This document shows positions 1-11,673 of a stretch of DNA of 64,000 nt, one piece after another; the stretch's first letter is position 1; each line of letters opens with the position of its first letter. The DNA is from Polymorphobacter multimanifer. Its GTDB lineage: Bacteria; Pseudomonadota; Alphaproteobacteria; Sphingomonadales; Sphingomonadaceae. The stretch is taken from NCBI RefSeq assembly GCF_014205635.1, contig NZ_JACIIV010000011.1:62001-126000 (forward strand), read 5' to 3'. Under the pieces are notes generated by a model that was not told the origin of the DNA, did not search any database, and saw nothing but the letters and a program-made list of their open reading frames with translations. The position numbers and the translations under genes were made by a program.

Positions 1-2
1 TC

Positions 3-692
3 GAGGCGGTGGACCGGGTGCGCGACGAGGGCAGCGCGCGGTGCCTGTTGCTGACGGGTGCGGGGCGGGCGTTTTGCTCGGGTGCCGATCTGGCGGGGGG
101 CGGGGCTGGTGGCGGTGGTGGCGGCAGCGGGCCGCCCGATGCCGGAAAGGTGCTGGAGACGCACTTCAACCCGCTGCTCGAGCGGCTGTTCGCGCTGCCG
201 GTGCCGTTCATCACCGCGATCAATGGCCCGGCGGCGGGGGCGGGCTGCTCCTATGCGCTGGCCGGCGACATCGTGCTGGCGAGCCGTTCGGCGTATTTTC
301 TGCAGGCGTTCGTGAATATCGGGCTGGTGCCCGATGTGGGATCGACGTGGATGCTGCCACGGCTGGCGGGGCGGGCGAGGGCGCAGGCGATGATGATGCT
401 GGGCGAGCGGATTTCGGCCGAGCAGGCGCTGGATTGGGGGATGATCTACAAGGTGACCGATGCGGACGCGCTGATGGACGAGGCGAATGCGCTGGCGCGC
501 AAGCTGGCGGCGGGGCCGACGCGGGCCTATGCGCTGATCCGCCAGGGAATCCGCGCCTGCCTCGACCTGCCGCTGACGCAGGCGCTGATGATCGAGCGGC
601 AGAACCAGCTGCAGGCGGGGCGGACGGCGGATTTCGTCGAGGGGGTTTCGGCGTTCCTGCAGAAGCGGCCGACGGCGTTCAGCGGCAAGTGA
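3..692 (+). CDS. Enoyl-CoA hydratase/isomerase, PaaG-like (5' end cut off)
   Basis: The gene enters from outside the window, so its start and first residues are missing. The crotonase fold is clear: oxyanion-hole segments GRAFCSGADL and NGPAAGAGC, then a segment with PDVGSTWMLPRLAGRARA and a late ALDWGMIYKV. The Asp in PDVGSTW matches the catalytic Asp of PaaG-type ring-epoxide/enoyl-CoA isomerases (PDCGGTW in E. coli PaaG), so an isomerase or hydratase of aromatic or fatty acyl-CoA breakdown is likely. An odd glycine-rich insert (GGGAGGGGGGSG) lies in the loop after the first oxyanion motif. The family call is safe; the substrate is inferred. Confidence 0.9.
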   Translation, partial: EAVDRVRDEGSARCLLLTGAGRAFCSGADLAGGGAGGGGGGSGPPDAGKVLETHFNPLLERLFALPVPFITAINGPAAGAGCSYALAGDIVLASRSAYFLQAFVNIGLVPDVGSTWMLPRLAGRARAQAMMMLGERISAEQALDWGMIYKVTDADALMDEANALARKLAAGPTRAYALIRQGIRACLDLPLTQALMIERQNQLQAGRTADFVEGVSAFLQKRPTAFSGK

Positions 693-714
693 GGGCTTGG
701 TCGTGAAGCCGTGA

Positions 715-828
715 GATGGGAGCGATTGCTGGCGCCAGAATGCCGACAACCATGTTGATCGGTCCAACTACGTCAAAGTCGTCGTTCGCTCGACCGACCT
801 AGACTTTGACGAGTACGTGTCCATCTGA
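715..828 (+). pseudogene. Possible C-terminal remnant of an unrecognised gene
   Basis: An open frame of 37 codons runs from just after a TGA (712-714) to a TGA at 826-828 and has no usable start codon. Its end reads like a normal soluble protein (NYVKVVVRSTDLDFDEYVSI), unlike the Ala/Arg-rich shadow frames elsewhere. It lies in an AT-richer patch. A truncated gene remnant is one reading; a chance frame is the other. It also contains a 10-base inverted repeat (771-780 with 802-811). Confidence 0.22.
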
Positions 829-834
829 TATTCT
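806..834 (+). promoter_or_regulatory. Candidate sigma70-type promoter
   Basis: TTGACG (806-811), a 17-base spacer and TATTCT (829-834) stand 23 bases before the ATG at 858. The match is decent and the stretch is AT-richer than its surroundings. It would drive the small secreted protein at 858. Seen by eye only; no transcription start is known. Confidence 0.35.
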
Positions 835-857
835 CGAGTGCTTGCTGGGAGTTCCCG

Positions 858-1115
858 ATGCTGGTTTCCTCTTTCGTGATTTCGCTCACAGGTTTCGTGA
901 TTGCAGGTGCGGCGCCTTACTCCAGCAGTGAATCTCAGACGGCGGCTCTAGTCTGCCAAACTGTTGAGCCGCAGTTAGTGAACACCAAATCAGAGAGCCG
1001 CTCTCATACGTTGGACAAGGAGCCGCCTGGCCGAGCCACCTTCACGGTTCTGCAAACTGAGAACGGCTGTTCCCGGCCAGTGCACGTAAACGGCGAGCCT
1101 CAGCACGAGCGATAG
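858..1115 (+). CDS. Small putative secreted protein, unknown
   Basis: An 85-residue product not recognised as any family. Residues 1-20 (MLVSSFVISLTGFVIAGAAP) look like a signal peptide with no strongly charged start. The rest is polar with Cys at about 33 and 71. The ATG follows GGGAG at a fair distance and a candidate promoter lies just upstream. Base composition is clearly lower in GC than the neighbours and codon use is less biased, so this may be a recent arrival or a weakly expressed gene. It is convergent with the CPCC-type gene at 1197. Existence of the protein is plausible but not certain. Confidence 0.45.
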   Translation: MLVSSFVISLTGFVIAGAAPYSSSESQTAALVCQTVEPQLVNTKSESRSHTLDKEPPGRATFTVLQTENGCSRPVHVNGEPQHER

Positions 1116-1196
1116 TAACAGTCGACGGCTGATACGGTTGGTGGGTAAAGTTTTTGGTTCCCTTGCGGACACCGCGGCGATGGCAGCTTCCGCTCC

Positions 1197-1532
1197 CTAT
1201 CGGACGTTTGGCGCAATCTCGAACAGGTAGGCGAGCTGTCGTTTGCCATCCCAGCCCATGGGACGTTCAGCCAGCCTACCCTGCCATTGCAGTTCGCCGT
1301 CCCAGCCACTGCGAAAAGCGCGAAGAGAACCTAGGATAGATGCCTTGGCACCTGCCGAAGCGATTGCATCGTCATCGAAACCGGGTTCCCACATGCAGCA
1401 CGAGCAGATGGTGATGCCCGCTAACCCACCTTGCTCGTTGTAGGCAGGTTCGCCAGCATAATCCGGGAAGCCGCACGCGGGGCAGAGAAGGCGTCCGGCG
1501 TCCAGAATGTTGAATTGACGGGCATCGAGCAT
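1197..1532 (-). CDS. CPCC-type cysteine-rich hypothetical protein
   Basis: A 111-residue protein with a probable zinc knuckle: C17-P-A-C20-G and I-C43-S-C45-C46, followed by an acidic GFDDD. The spacing and the segment GEPAYNEQGG between the two cysteine pairs match the small cysteine-rich CPCC-like family found scattered in bacteria, often as single genes of unknown role, sometimes beside toxin or immunity genes. Here it stands 66 bases downstream of the anion permease on the same strand, in an AT-richer patch. Function unknown. Confidence 0.7.
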   Translation of the reverse strand: MLDARQFNILDAGRLLCPACGFPDYAGEPAYNEQGGLAGITICSCCMWEPGFDDDAIASAGAKASILGSLRAFRSGWDGELQWQGRLAERPMGWDGKRQLAYLFEIAPNVR

Positions 1533-1598
1533 CGCTCAAACCTAATGTAGCGAATGTCCGCTTTCCACCCGGCCATTCACGGTTTATCCGTCTGCGGC

Positions 1599-3395
1599 CT
1601 AGTAAAGTCCGTAGCGCAGCGTGAGCAGGCCCGAGAGGGTGACGATCATGATGAGCACCAGCGGCAGGCCGGTGCGGGTATAGTCTCCGAACCTGTAGTC
1701 GCCGGCGGACATGATCATCATGTTGGTCTGGTAGGCGACCGGGGTGGCGTAGCAGAGGTTGCAGCCGAACAGCACGGCGAGGACGAGTGGCTCGACCGGC
1801 ACCGACAGCGCCTGGGCGAGGCTGAAGGCGATGGGGGTGCCCACGGCGGCGGCGGTGGTGTTGGAGGCAAAGTTGGTGAGGACGGTGACGAACACCATCA
1901 CCGCTGCCAGCACGGCGCCGGCGGGCAGATGGATGAGCCCCAGCGCCATAAGCTGGCCGAGCCAGGCGGCGGCGCCGCTTTCGAGGATGACGCGGCCGAC
2001 GGCGATGCTGGCGGCGACGAGCACGATGACATTGGCGGAGAGCGCGCGGCCGACGCGATTGAAGCGCACGCAGCCGGTGACGAACATGAGGATGGCGCCG
2101 CCGAGCGCCGAGATGGCGATGGGCAGCAGGCCGAGGCTGGCGCTGACCACGGCACCCGCCATGATGGCAAGCGCCAGCGGCGCCTTGGCGGTGCGCGGCA
2201 CCTCCTTGTAGCCATCGAGCATCAGCAGGCCCTCTTCGCGGGCCAGGCGGGAGAGATCGGTGAGCGTGCCGGTGGCGAGGATGATGTCTCCGACGGCCAG
2301 CGGCGGCTCGACGGCGCTGCTGGAGATATCGGTGTTGTCCGACCTGGCGTGATGGACGGCGATGACCGCGACATCATGGGTGAGGGCGATTCCCGACGAG
2401 GCGATCCAGCGGCCGATGAGGGTGGAATCGCGGGCGACCGAAAGCTCGACCACGGCAAGATCCTCCTCGGATGCGCTCGACCTGGCCTTGAGCCGTTCGA
2501 GCAGCACCAGGGGGGCGGTGGTGGCGCCGAGCAGCCGCATGACATCCTCGATGGCCTCGTGCGACGCGGAGATGACGAGCCGGTCGAAGGCTTGCAGCGG
2601 CCTTTCGGGTGCGGAGACGATGTCGATGCCTTCGACCGACGCGCCGAGTGCCGATTCGAGCGTCTTGCCGATGGCGGGGGACGTGGTGCCGAGGCGCAGC
2701 ATCGCGCGGAAGTGGCGCGGGCTGTGGCCGGCTTCGGGCGAATTGTCGGGGAGCAGCTTCGGCATCACCAGCCACATGAAGGGCAGCGCCACGGCGGCGG
2801 CGGCGACCACAAGCGGGGTGAAATAAAAGACGCTCATCGCCGGCATGCCGAGATCGGTGGCGAGCGAGACCACGAGCAGGTTGGTCGAGGTGCCGATGGT
2901 TGTGGCCATGCCGCCGATGAGGACCGCGCTGTTGACCGGGATGAGCGTGCGCGAGGCGGGCATGCCGCCGCGGGTGGCGAGGGTGACGAGGATGGGGAGC
3001 AGCAGCACCAGAACCGGGGTATCGTTGACGAACATGCTCATCAGCATCGCCAGCATGAGCGTGACGAGCAGGCCAAGCCGCTGGTTGAAGCGCCAGACCC
3101 GCGTGAGCTGCTGGACCACCGGCTCGAGGGCGCCGGTGACGACAAGGCCGCGGCCGAGGATCATCAGGGCGCAGATGGTGATGAGCGCATAATGGCCGAA
3201 GCCTTCGAAGGCGAGCTTGAGCCCGTCCGACGGGGCCTGGCCGGGGAGCGGGAACCAGTAGAGGCCCAGCGCGATGATGCTGAGCATCAGCAGGCAGATG
3301 ATCTCGACCTTCAGCTTGCCGGCGGCGAAGGCGTAGAACATCGCGCCGGTGAGGACCATTGCGGCGATGGCGTGGAGGGATGGCGGATCGATCAT
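1599..3395 (-). CDS. SLC13-family anion permease with TrkA-C (RCK_C) domains
   Basis: A 598-residue inner membrane carrier of the divalent anion:sodium symporter type (dicarboxylate, sulfate or similar anions). About 11-12 hydrophobic segments lie in two halves, and each half carries the family's Ser/Thr-Asn helix hairpin: GTSTN in the first half and SNTTAAAVGTP in the second. Between them, about residues 205-380, sit two soluble RCK_C/TrkA-C modules, as in bacterial SLC13 permeases of this size. The start ATG is 144 bases from the divergent retropepsin gene. The substrate cannot be told from sequence. Confidence 0.9.
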   Translation of the reverse strand: MIDPPSLHAIAAMVLTGAMFYAFAAGKLKVEIICLLMLSIIALGLYWFPLPGQAPSDGLKLAFEGFGHYALITICALMILGRGLVVTGALEPVVQQLTRVWRFNQRLGLLVTLMLAMLMSMFVNDTPVLVLLLPILVTLATRGGMPASRTLIPVNSAVLIGGMATTIGTSTNLLVVSLATDLGMPAMSVFYFTPLVVAAAAVALPFMWLVMPKLLPDNSPEAGHSPRHFRAMLRLGTTSPAIGKTLESALGASVEGIDIVSAPERPLQAFDRLVISASHEAIEDVMRLLGATTAPLVLLERLKARSSASEEDLAVVELSVARDSTLIGRWIASSGIALTHDVAVIAVHHARSDNTDISSSAVEPPLAVGDIILATGTLTDLSRLAREEGLLMLDGYKEVPRTAKAPLALAIMAGAVVSASLGLLPIAISALGGAILMFVTGCVRFNRVGRALSANVIVLVAASIAVGRVILESGAAAWLGQLMALGLIHLPAGAVLAAVMVFVTVLTNFASNTTAAAVGTPIAFSLAQALSVPVEPLVLAVLFGCNLCYATPVAYQTNMMIMSAGDYRFGDYTRTGLPLVLIMIVTLSGLLTLRYGLY

Positions 3396-3539
3396 GCGCC
3401 GTCATCTGCGAACGGGGGGAGGATCGGCGCGCTCATCGACGCTGTCATGGCGGGCAACGCCGCCTTGGGCAACCGGAGATCGGCTGCGGCAGGCCGGCGG
3501 CTTGCGCTGGCGGGACGGCGGGCGCATGAGCCGCCGACG

Positions 3540-4487
3540 ATGCGCAGTCCCTGGAAAAGTTCCCGGCGTTCCTTTCTGGCAGGCGCTTTGCTGCTTCCCG
3601 CCATCGGGCGGGCGCAGGTGCCGAACATTCCGCCGGCGATGATCGACGACACGCTGGAGATCGAGGGCGACCCGCTGGCGGCCGAGCGCACGCGCAGCCG
3701 GCTGTTCGTGGATGTTTCGATCAACGACACCGGGCCGTATCGCTTTCTGGTCGACAGCGGTGCCGACCGGTCGGTGGTGGGGACGGCGCTGGCAGCCCGG
3801 CTCGGGCTGCCGCTGGCGGGGGTGGCGATGCTGCAGAGCATGGCCGGGCGATCGGAAGTGCAGACGGTCGAGGTGGACAGCCTTTCCCTTGGGCGCGCCA
3901 CATCGCGCGCCATGCGGCTGCCGGCCCTGCCCGAGGCCTGGATCGGCGCGGATGGGCTGATCGGCATCGATGCGCTCGGCACGCAGCGGATCCTGCTCGA
4001 TTACGAGCGGCGGCGGGTGACGGTGCAGCCGAGCAGCAGCGCGCCCGAGCGGTCGGCGGCGGGGGAGGAGGAGATCGTGGTGACGGCGCGGCGGCGCAAG
4101 GGCCAGCTGATCCTGACGCAGGTGCGCGCCGGCGGGCTTTCGCTCTATGCGGTGGTGGACAGCGGCTCGTAAGTGACGCTGGGCAACATGGCGCTGGCGC
4201 GGCGGCTGTTCAGCCGGCAGCAGATCACCGACCCCGGCAAGATCACGCTGATGTCGGTGACCGGCGAGCCGCTGGTGGCCGATCTCGGGATCTTGCCCGA
4301 GCTGCGGGTGGGCAGCCTGATCTTGCGCAAGCTGCCGATCGCCTTTGCAGATGCCGGGCCGTTCACGCTGTTCGGGCTGGGCAGCACGCCAGCGCTGCTG
4401 CTGGGATCGGACGTGCTGCAGGTGTTCCACCGGGTGGCGCTGGACTTCGGCAACCGACGGGTGCGGTTCACGCTCAAGCGGCAGTAG
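3540..4487 (+). pseudogene. Retropepsin-like aspartyl protease, broken by an in-frame TAA
   Basis: From ATG 3540 the frame encodes a signal region with a twin-arginine-like motif (SSRRSFLAGALLLPAIGRAQ), then a first aspartyl-protease lobe (FLVDSGADRSVVGTALAARLGL) with active Asp, a second half with GLIGIDALG, and a linker EEIVVTARRRKGQ typical of sphingomonads. The second catalytic motif VVDSGS is followed directly by TAA (4170-4172), and the same frame goes on without loss as VTLGNMALARR to a TAG at 4485-4487. In relatives this position reads D-[ST]-G-[AS]-Q-[VI]-T, so one C-to-T change of CAA to TAA explains it. Upstream part 210 codons, downstream part 104. Either a real nonsense mutation or a sequencing error. 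Confidence 0.85.
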
Positions 4488-4564
4488 CGAAGCGCCGCCG
4501 TGCTTGCCGGGGCATGGCTTGCTGCTTATCGGTGGGGGATGGTGCGTCCGCTGGGCCTTTCGGG

Positions 4565-5812
4565 ATGATCGACAAGTCTGCCTGGCTGCTGCGGCAGCTC
4601 GTGCGGCAGATCTGGGTGCGCTCGGTTGCGATCGGGCTGCTCGGCGTGGTCGTGGCGCTGACCGGTATCGTGTTCGGCCGGTTCATTCCGGGCCGCTATG
4701 AGGACATGCTCGGCGCGGGCGCGGTCGATGACATATTGACCATTTTGGCATCGTCGATGCTCGCGGTGGTCACCTTTTCGCTTTCGGTGGCGGTGCAGGC
4801 CTTTGCCGCCGCCGCCGAGAGCGCCACGCCGCGGGCATCGCGGCTGCTGGAGGAGGATTCGACCACCCAGAATGTGCTGTCGGTGTTTGTCGGCGCGTTC
4901 CTGTTCAGCCTTGTGGGCATCATCGCGCTCGCCACCGGGGCTTATGGCGCGCAGGGGCGGGTCGTGCTCTTTCTGGCCACGGTCGCGGTCATCGCGCTGG
5001 TGGTGGGGATGCTGCTGCGGTGGATCAACCATATCATGCGCTTCGGCCGGATGGGGGACACGCTGAGGCGCGTGGAGGCAGCCGCGACCAGGGCGCTCAT
5101 CGCACGAGCGAAATCGCCGTATCTGGGGGGGCAGAATGCCGGCCATGGGCCGCCGCTGACGGCGCTGCCGGTGCTCGCGTGCAAGACCGGCTATGTGCAG
5201 CATGTCGACATGGAGATGCTGTCCGACTGTGCGGAAGCGCATGACCTCAACATCTGGCTTGTCGACCTGCCCGGCAGCTTTGCCACGCTCGCCGATCCGC
5301 TTTTCCTGGTGGTCGGCCGCAACACCGATGCGGCGGTGCTCGCGCAGCTGCGCGATGCCTTCACGATCGCGGCGGAACGCAATTTCGATCAGGACCCGCG
5401 GTTCGGGCTGATCGTGCTTGCGGAAATCGCGTCGCGGGCGCTGTCGCCTGCGGTCAATGATCCCGGCACGGCGATCGATGTGCTCGGCCGGACGGTGCGC
5501 ATCCTCGGGCATTGGCTGGGGGATGACGGGCTGGAGCCGGAATATCCGCGGATCATGGTGCCGGCGATTACCGGGCAGGAGCTGATCGAGGATGCGTTTC
5601 TGCCGATCGCGCGCGATGGTGCGGCGCTGGTGGAAGTGCAGATCCGCTTGCAGAAGGCGCTGGCGGCGTTGGCGCGGATGGCGCCGGCGCAGTTTGCGGC
5701 ACCGGCCGCGGCGATGGCGCTGGAGGCCGCCGACCGGGCAAGGCAGGCGCTCGCCAATGACATCGACCGGACGCGGCTGGGCGTGGTGCTGGAGAAGCTT
5801 GCCGCGCGCTGA
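4565..5812 (+). CDS. DUF2254 family membrane protein
   Basis: About 415 residues from ATG 4565 (an upstream in-frame start at 4514 is possible but adds a non-conserved tail). Four hydrophobic segments fall in the first 165 residues (including VAIGLLGVVVALTGIVFG, ILASSMLAVVTFSLSVAVQA and FVGAFLFSLVGIIALATGAY), followed by a large soluble C-terminal half with the family segment EIASRALSPAVNDPGTAID. DUF2254 proteins are inner membrane proteins of unknown role. The gene ends 9 bases from the convergent sugar dehydrogenase gene. Family call is firm, function open. Confidence 0.85.
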   Translation: MIDKSAWLLRQLVRQIWVRSVAIGLLGVVVALTGIVFGRFIPGRYEDMLGAGAVDDILTILASSMLAVVTFSLSVAVQAFAAAAESATPRASRLLEEDSTTQNVLSVFVGAFLFSLVGIIALATGAYGAQGRVVLFLATVAVIALVVGMLLRWINHIMRFGRMGDTLRRVEAAATRALIARAKSPYLGGQNAGHGPPLTALPVLACKTGYVQHVDMEMLSDCAEAHDLNIWLVDLPGSFATLADPLFLVVGRNTDAAVLAQLRDAFTIAAERNFDQDPRFGLIVLAEIASRALSPAVNDPGTAIDVLGRTVRILGHWLGDDGLEPEYPRIMVPAITGQELIEDAFLPIARDGAALVEVQIRLQKALAALARMAPAQFAAPAAAMALEAADRARQALANDIDRTRLGVVLEKLAAR

Positions 5813-5821
5813 CGCTGCCCC

Positions 5822-6916
5822 TCAGCGGGGGGTGACGCGCAGCACGCTGCCGGCCGCGTCGTCGGTGGTGAGCCAGAGCGCACCATCGGGGGCGACGCGG
5901 ACATCGCGGACGCGGGCCTTGAGTTGCGGCAGGATGCGCTCCTGCGACAGTTCGCGGCCGCCGGCATCGAGGACGACGCGGCGCACTTCCTGGGCGGCGA
6001 GGGCGCCGACGATGAGGCTGCCGTTCCACTCGGGGAACATGGCGCCGCGATACACGGCGAGGCCCGAGGGTGCGATCGAAGGTATCCAGACGACGCGTGG
6101 CTCCACCATGCCGGGGTAGCTCTTGAATGGGCTGATGGTGGCGCCGGAATAATCGAGGCCCTTGGTGGCGACGGGCCAGCCATAGTTGCGGCCCTTTTCG
6201 ATGCGGTTGACCTCGTCACCGCCGCGCGGGCCGTGCTCATGCGCCCAGAGGATGCCGGTGGCGGGATCGAGGGCGAGGCCTTGCGGGTTGCGGTGGCCGT
6301 AGCTCCAGACGGCGGAGCCGGGGAAGGGGTTGTCTGCCGGGAAGCTGCCATCGGCGTGGAGGCGGACGATCTTGCCGAGGCCCGAGGACTTCACCTGCGC
6401 CTGTTCGCGGTAATCGAAGCCATCGCCGGTGCTCATCACCAGCGTGGCGTCGGGGAGCCAGGCCATGCGGCCGCCGAAATGGACCGGGCCCGCCTTGAGG
6501 GGGGCATTGCGCCAGATGACCTCGAGATCCGCAAGGCGCCGGCCTTCGAGGCGGGCGCGGGCGATGACGGTGCCGTTGGCAGCGTTGGTGCCGGCCGCGT
6601 AGGAGAGATAGAGCGTCTGGTTGTCGGCGAAGCGGGGGTGGAGAACCACGTCGAACAGCCCGCCCTGGCTTCGGGCGAAGACCGGGGGCACGCCTTCGAT
6701 GGTGCCGAGGCTGCCGTCGCGGTTGATAATGCGGAGCCGGCCCGGCCGCTCGGTGACGAGCACCCGGCCATCGGGGAGGAAGGCGAGGCTCCAAGGGTGG
6801 TCGAGGCCCTTCGCCATGGTGGTGATGGTTTGCGCGGCGACTGTGGTGCCGCAGAGCAGCGCCAGCAGCAGCCCCAGAAATAGGCGTGGCAGTTTCAGCA
6901 CGATTGTCCCCCGCAT
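5822..6916 (-). CDS. PQQ-dependent sugar dehydrogenase (glucose/sorbosone dehydrogenase family)
   Basis: 364 residues, periplasmic: a signal peptide ends near VAAQ (residue 29), then a six-bladed propeller begins with GLDHPWSLAFLPDG and VLVTERPGRL. Ligand-region motifs are present: GHRNPQGLALDP, AHEHGPRGGDEVN and NYGWP, which in soluble glucose dehydrogenase line the PQQ and calcium sites. It resembles YliI, an aldose sugar dehydrogenase. It is encoded alone; no PQQ synthesis gene is in this window. The start overlaps the region upstream of the divergent small membrane protein at 6946. Confidence 0.9.
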   Translation of the reverse strand: MRGTIVLKLPRLFLGLLLALLCGTTVAAQTITTMAKGLDHPWSLAFLPDGRVLVTERPGRLRIINRDGSLGTIEGVPPVFARSQGGLFDVVLHPRFADNQTLYLSYAAGTNAANGTVIARARLEGRRLADLEVIWRNAPLKAGPVHFGGRMAWLPDATLVMSTGDGFDYREQAQVKSSGLGKIVRLHADGSFPADNPFPGSAVWSYGHRNPQGLALDPATGILWAHEHGPRGGDEVNRIEKGRNYGWPVATKGLDYSGATISPFKSYPGMVEPRVVWIPSIAPSGLAVYRGAMFPEWNGSLIVGALAAQEVRRVVLDAGGRELSQERILPQLKARVRDVRVAPDGALWLTTDDAAGSVLRVTPR

Positions 6917-6945
6917 TTCCGATTCGCCGCCTTCAGTGTAGGCTG

Positions 6946-7374
6946 ATGGCCATGGCTCGTCTTCGCATCCTCCCGTTCTGGCTCATTGCAGCGCTGGTCA
7001 CCACCTTCTTCATGAGCCTCGTGCACTCGCTGATGGTACAGCAAGGGCTGATCGATCTCGGCATCGCCATTCCGGCGGGGCTGCGGCTGGAGACGATGGC
7101 ACGCGATTTCATTGGCCTGCTGCCCGCATTGGGTGCGGTGACGGCGCTGGGCTTTGCCATCGCCTTTCTCATTGCCGGCGGGCTGTATCGCTTTGCGCCG
7201 GCACTTGCCTATCCGCTGGCGGGTGCGGTGGCGATTGCGGTGGCACTCATGCTGATGAAGCTGCAGTTCGACATGACCCCGATCGCGGGCGCCCGGTCGC
7301 CGCTGGGGCTGGGGCTGATGATCGCCGCGGGGGCGCTGGGCGGGCTGGTGTTCGGGCGGCTCAAAAAACGCTGA
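6946..7374 (+). CDS. Small multi-pass membrane protein, unknown
   Basis: 142 residues from ATG 6946; a second ATG two codons later is equally possible. Four hydrophobic segments (about 7-25, 48-72, 78-103 and 115-135) separated by short loops, ending in a basic GRLKKR, so the C-terminus is probably cytoplasmic. No motif was recognised. The short distance to the clpB promoter and the shared strand suggest only proximity, since clpB has its own heat-shock promoter. Confidence 0.65.
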   Translation: MAMARLRILPFWLIAALVTTFFMSLVHSLMVQQGLIDLGIAIPAGLRLETMARDFIGLLPALGAVTALGFAIAFLIAGGLYRFAPALAYPLAGAVAIAVALMLMKLQFDMTPIAGARSPLGLGLMIAAGALGGLVFGRLKKR

Positions 7375-7409
7375 CGCCGCTCGAGGCGTCACGCAAAAGC
7401 ACGCGGCCA

Positions 7410-7437
7410 CTTGTGTTGCAAAAAGGGCACACCATAT
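7410..7437 (+). promoter_or_regulatory. RpoH (heat-shock sigma32) promoter of clpB
   Basis: CTTG (7410-7413), an 18-base spacer and CCATAT (7432-7437) match the alphaproteobacterial RpoH pattern CTTG-N17/18-CYTATNT closely. The predicted start of transcription lies about 20 bases before the clpB ATG at 7463. ClpB is a standard RpoH target, so position and gene agree. Confidence 0.6.
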
Positions 7438-7462
7438 CGGCCTGCAACGGAGGATGGGTCCC

Positions 7463-10039
<2,577 letters not shown>

Positions 10040-10051
10040 TAGCTGGCCAGG

Positions 10052-10097
10052 ACGAAAAACGGGCCGGCGCGATGTCTCGCGCCGGCCCGTTTTTCGT
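10052..10097. terminator. Bidirectional intrinsic terminator between clpB and ftsZ
   Basis: A perfect 21-base inverted repeat (10052-10072 with 10077-10097) around a 4-base loop. The outer part is a run of A on one side and T on the other with a GC-rich core, so it can end transcription from clpB on the plus strand and from the division cluster after ftsZ on the minus strand. Confidence 0.85.
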
Positions 10098-10106
10098 TTC
10101 CTGGCC

Positions 10107-11618
10107 TCAGTTGTTGATCTGGCGCTTGAAGAAGGGCGGGATCTCGACTTCGGGCTCGCGCGCTTCCGGCTCGGGAGCCAGGTTGGCGGGCGGCGGCACG
10201 GGCTTGGGGCGATGACCGCCGGACAGGCCGAGCATCTTCTCGAACAGCGTCGGCGCGCGCTCCGCCGCCACGGGTTCGACCACGACGGGCGTCGGGGCGG
10301 GCGGGGCGGGCGCCGGAGTGGCCTTGGCGGCCGGGGCGGGCGGTGCCTGGGCAGGGCCGGCGGGGCCGACCGGCGCATTGGCCGGGGTGAAGCGGAAGCT
10401 TTCCCCGCTGGCCATGGGCGCTTCGGGCTCGATGCGCTCGGCCATGGCGCCGAGATCGATTTCGTCCTCCTCGGCCGGAGCTTCGGCGACGGGCTCGGGG
10501 GCGACCGGGGTATCGGCGGATGCGGGCTTGGGTGTGCTGGCGGTCGGCACGATGCTGGGGGCCGAGGCAAAGATGCTCGGCTGGGTGGAGACAGCCGGCT
10601 CGGGCTTGTGACGCGCCGGATCGCGCGACCCCGAACGCACCGGCTCGGGCTTGGCAGCGGCATCGATGCCGGTGGCGACGACCGAGACGCGCATCGTGCC
10701 TTCGAGATCGCGATTGAGCGCGCTGCCGACGATGATGTTGGCTTCGGGATCGACGAGATCGCGGATGTAGGTGGCGGCCTCGTCCACCTCCATCAGCGTG
10801 AGGTCGGTGCCGCCGGTGATGTTGATGATGACCCCCTTGGCGCCGCGCATGCTCACTTCATCGAGCAGCGGGTTGGCGATGGCCTTTTCGGCGGCCGAGA
10901 GCGCGCGGCCCTCGCCGCTGGCTTCGCCGGTGCCCATCATCGCCTTGCCCATCTCGCTCATGACGGTGCGGATGTCGGCGAAATCGAGGTTGATGAGGCC
11001 GGGGAGGATCATCAGGTCGGTGATGCCGCGCACGCCCTGGTGGAGCACCTGATCGGCCATGGCGAAGGCATCGACGAGGCTGGTCGACTGGTTGGCGATG
11101 AGGAACAGGTTCTGGTTGGGGATGACGATCAGCGTGTCCACCACCTTCTGCAGCTCGGCGATGCCCTCCTCGGCGGCGCGCATGCGGCGCGAGCCTTCGA
11201 AGGTGAAGGGCTTGGTGACGACGCCGACGGTGAGGATGCCCTTCTCGCGCGCGGCGCGTGCCACGACCGGGGCCGCGCCGGTGCCGGTGCCGCCGCCCAT
11301 GCCGGCGGCGATGAAGCACATGTGCGCGCCTTCAAGGCTGTTCTCGAGCTGCTCGAGCGTCTCCTCGGCGGCAGCGCGGCCGATCTCGGGGCGGGCACCC
11401 GCGCCCAGGCCTTGCGTGATCTTCATGCCGAGCTGGATGCGCGTTTCCGCCTTGCTGGCGGCAAGGCTCTGCGCATCGGTGTTGGCGACGATGAAATCGA
11501 CCCCCTGCAGATCGGCATTGATCATGTTGGCAACCGCGTTGCAGCCGGCGCCACCGACGCCGACAACGGTGATCCGAGGCTTCAATTCGGTCAGCTCGGT
11601 CCGTTCGAACTCCAGCAT
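10107..11618 (-). CDS. ftsZ: Cell division protein FtsZ
   Basis: 503 residues, longer than the roughly 390 of E. coli. The GTPase part (1-315) has GGAGCNAV, the tubulin signature [10 protein letters not shown] and the T7-loop [11 protein letters not shown]. Next comes a long Pro/Ala-rich linker (about 320-480), then the conserved C-terminal peptide EIPPFFKRQ that binds FtsA and other partners. The long linker is usual in alphaproteobacteria. It polymerises into the Z-ring at mid-cell. Last gene of the cluster, 55 bases after ftsA; that gap is AT-rich (11640-11670) and may hold an extra ftsZ promoter. Confidence 0.98.
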   Translation of the reverse strand: MLEFERTELTELKPRITVVGVGGAGCNAVANMINADLQGVDFIVANTDAQSLAASKAETRIQLGMKITQGLGAGARPEIGRAAAEETLEQLENSLEGAHMCFIAAGMGGGTGTGAAPVVARAAREKGILTVGVVTKPFTFEGSRRMRAAEEGIAELQKVVDTLIVIPNQNLFLIANQSTSLVDAFAMADQVLHQGVRGITDLMILPGLINLDFADIRTVMSEMGKAMMGTGEASGEGRALSAAEKAIANPLLDEVSMRGAKGVIINITGGTDLTLMEVDEAATYIRDLVDPEANIIVGSALNRDLEGTMRVSVVATGIDAAAKPEPVRSGSRDPARHKPEPAVSTQPSIFASAPSIVPTASTPKPASADTPVAPEPVAEAPAEEDEIDLGAMAERIEPEAPMASGESFRFTPANAPVGPAGPAQAPPAPAAKATPAPAPPAPTPVVVEPVAAERAPTLFEKMLGLSGGHRPKPVPPPANLAPEPEAREPEVEIPPFFKRQINN

Positions 11619-11673
11619 ATCGTGTCTCCCATGTGCGCAAGCATACTATATCTATTGAATCAGAAGAATAGAG

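Noticed and set aside
1554-3539. Long plus-strand frame antisense to the SLC13 permease
   Set aside because: His/Asp/Gly-rich low-complexity translation typical of a GC shadow. Only its far end, from ATG 3540, is a real gene (the retropepsin).
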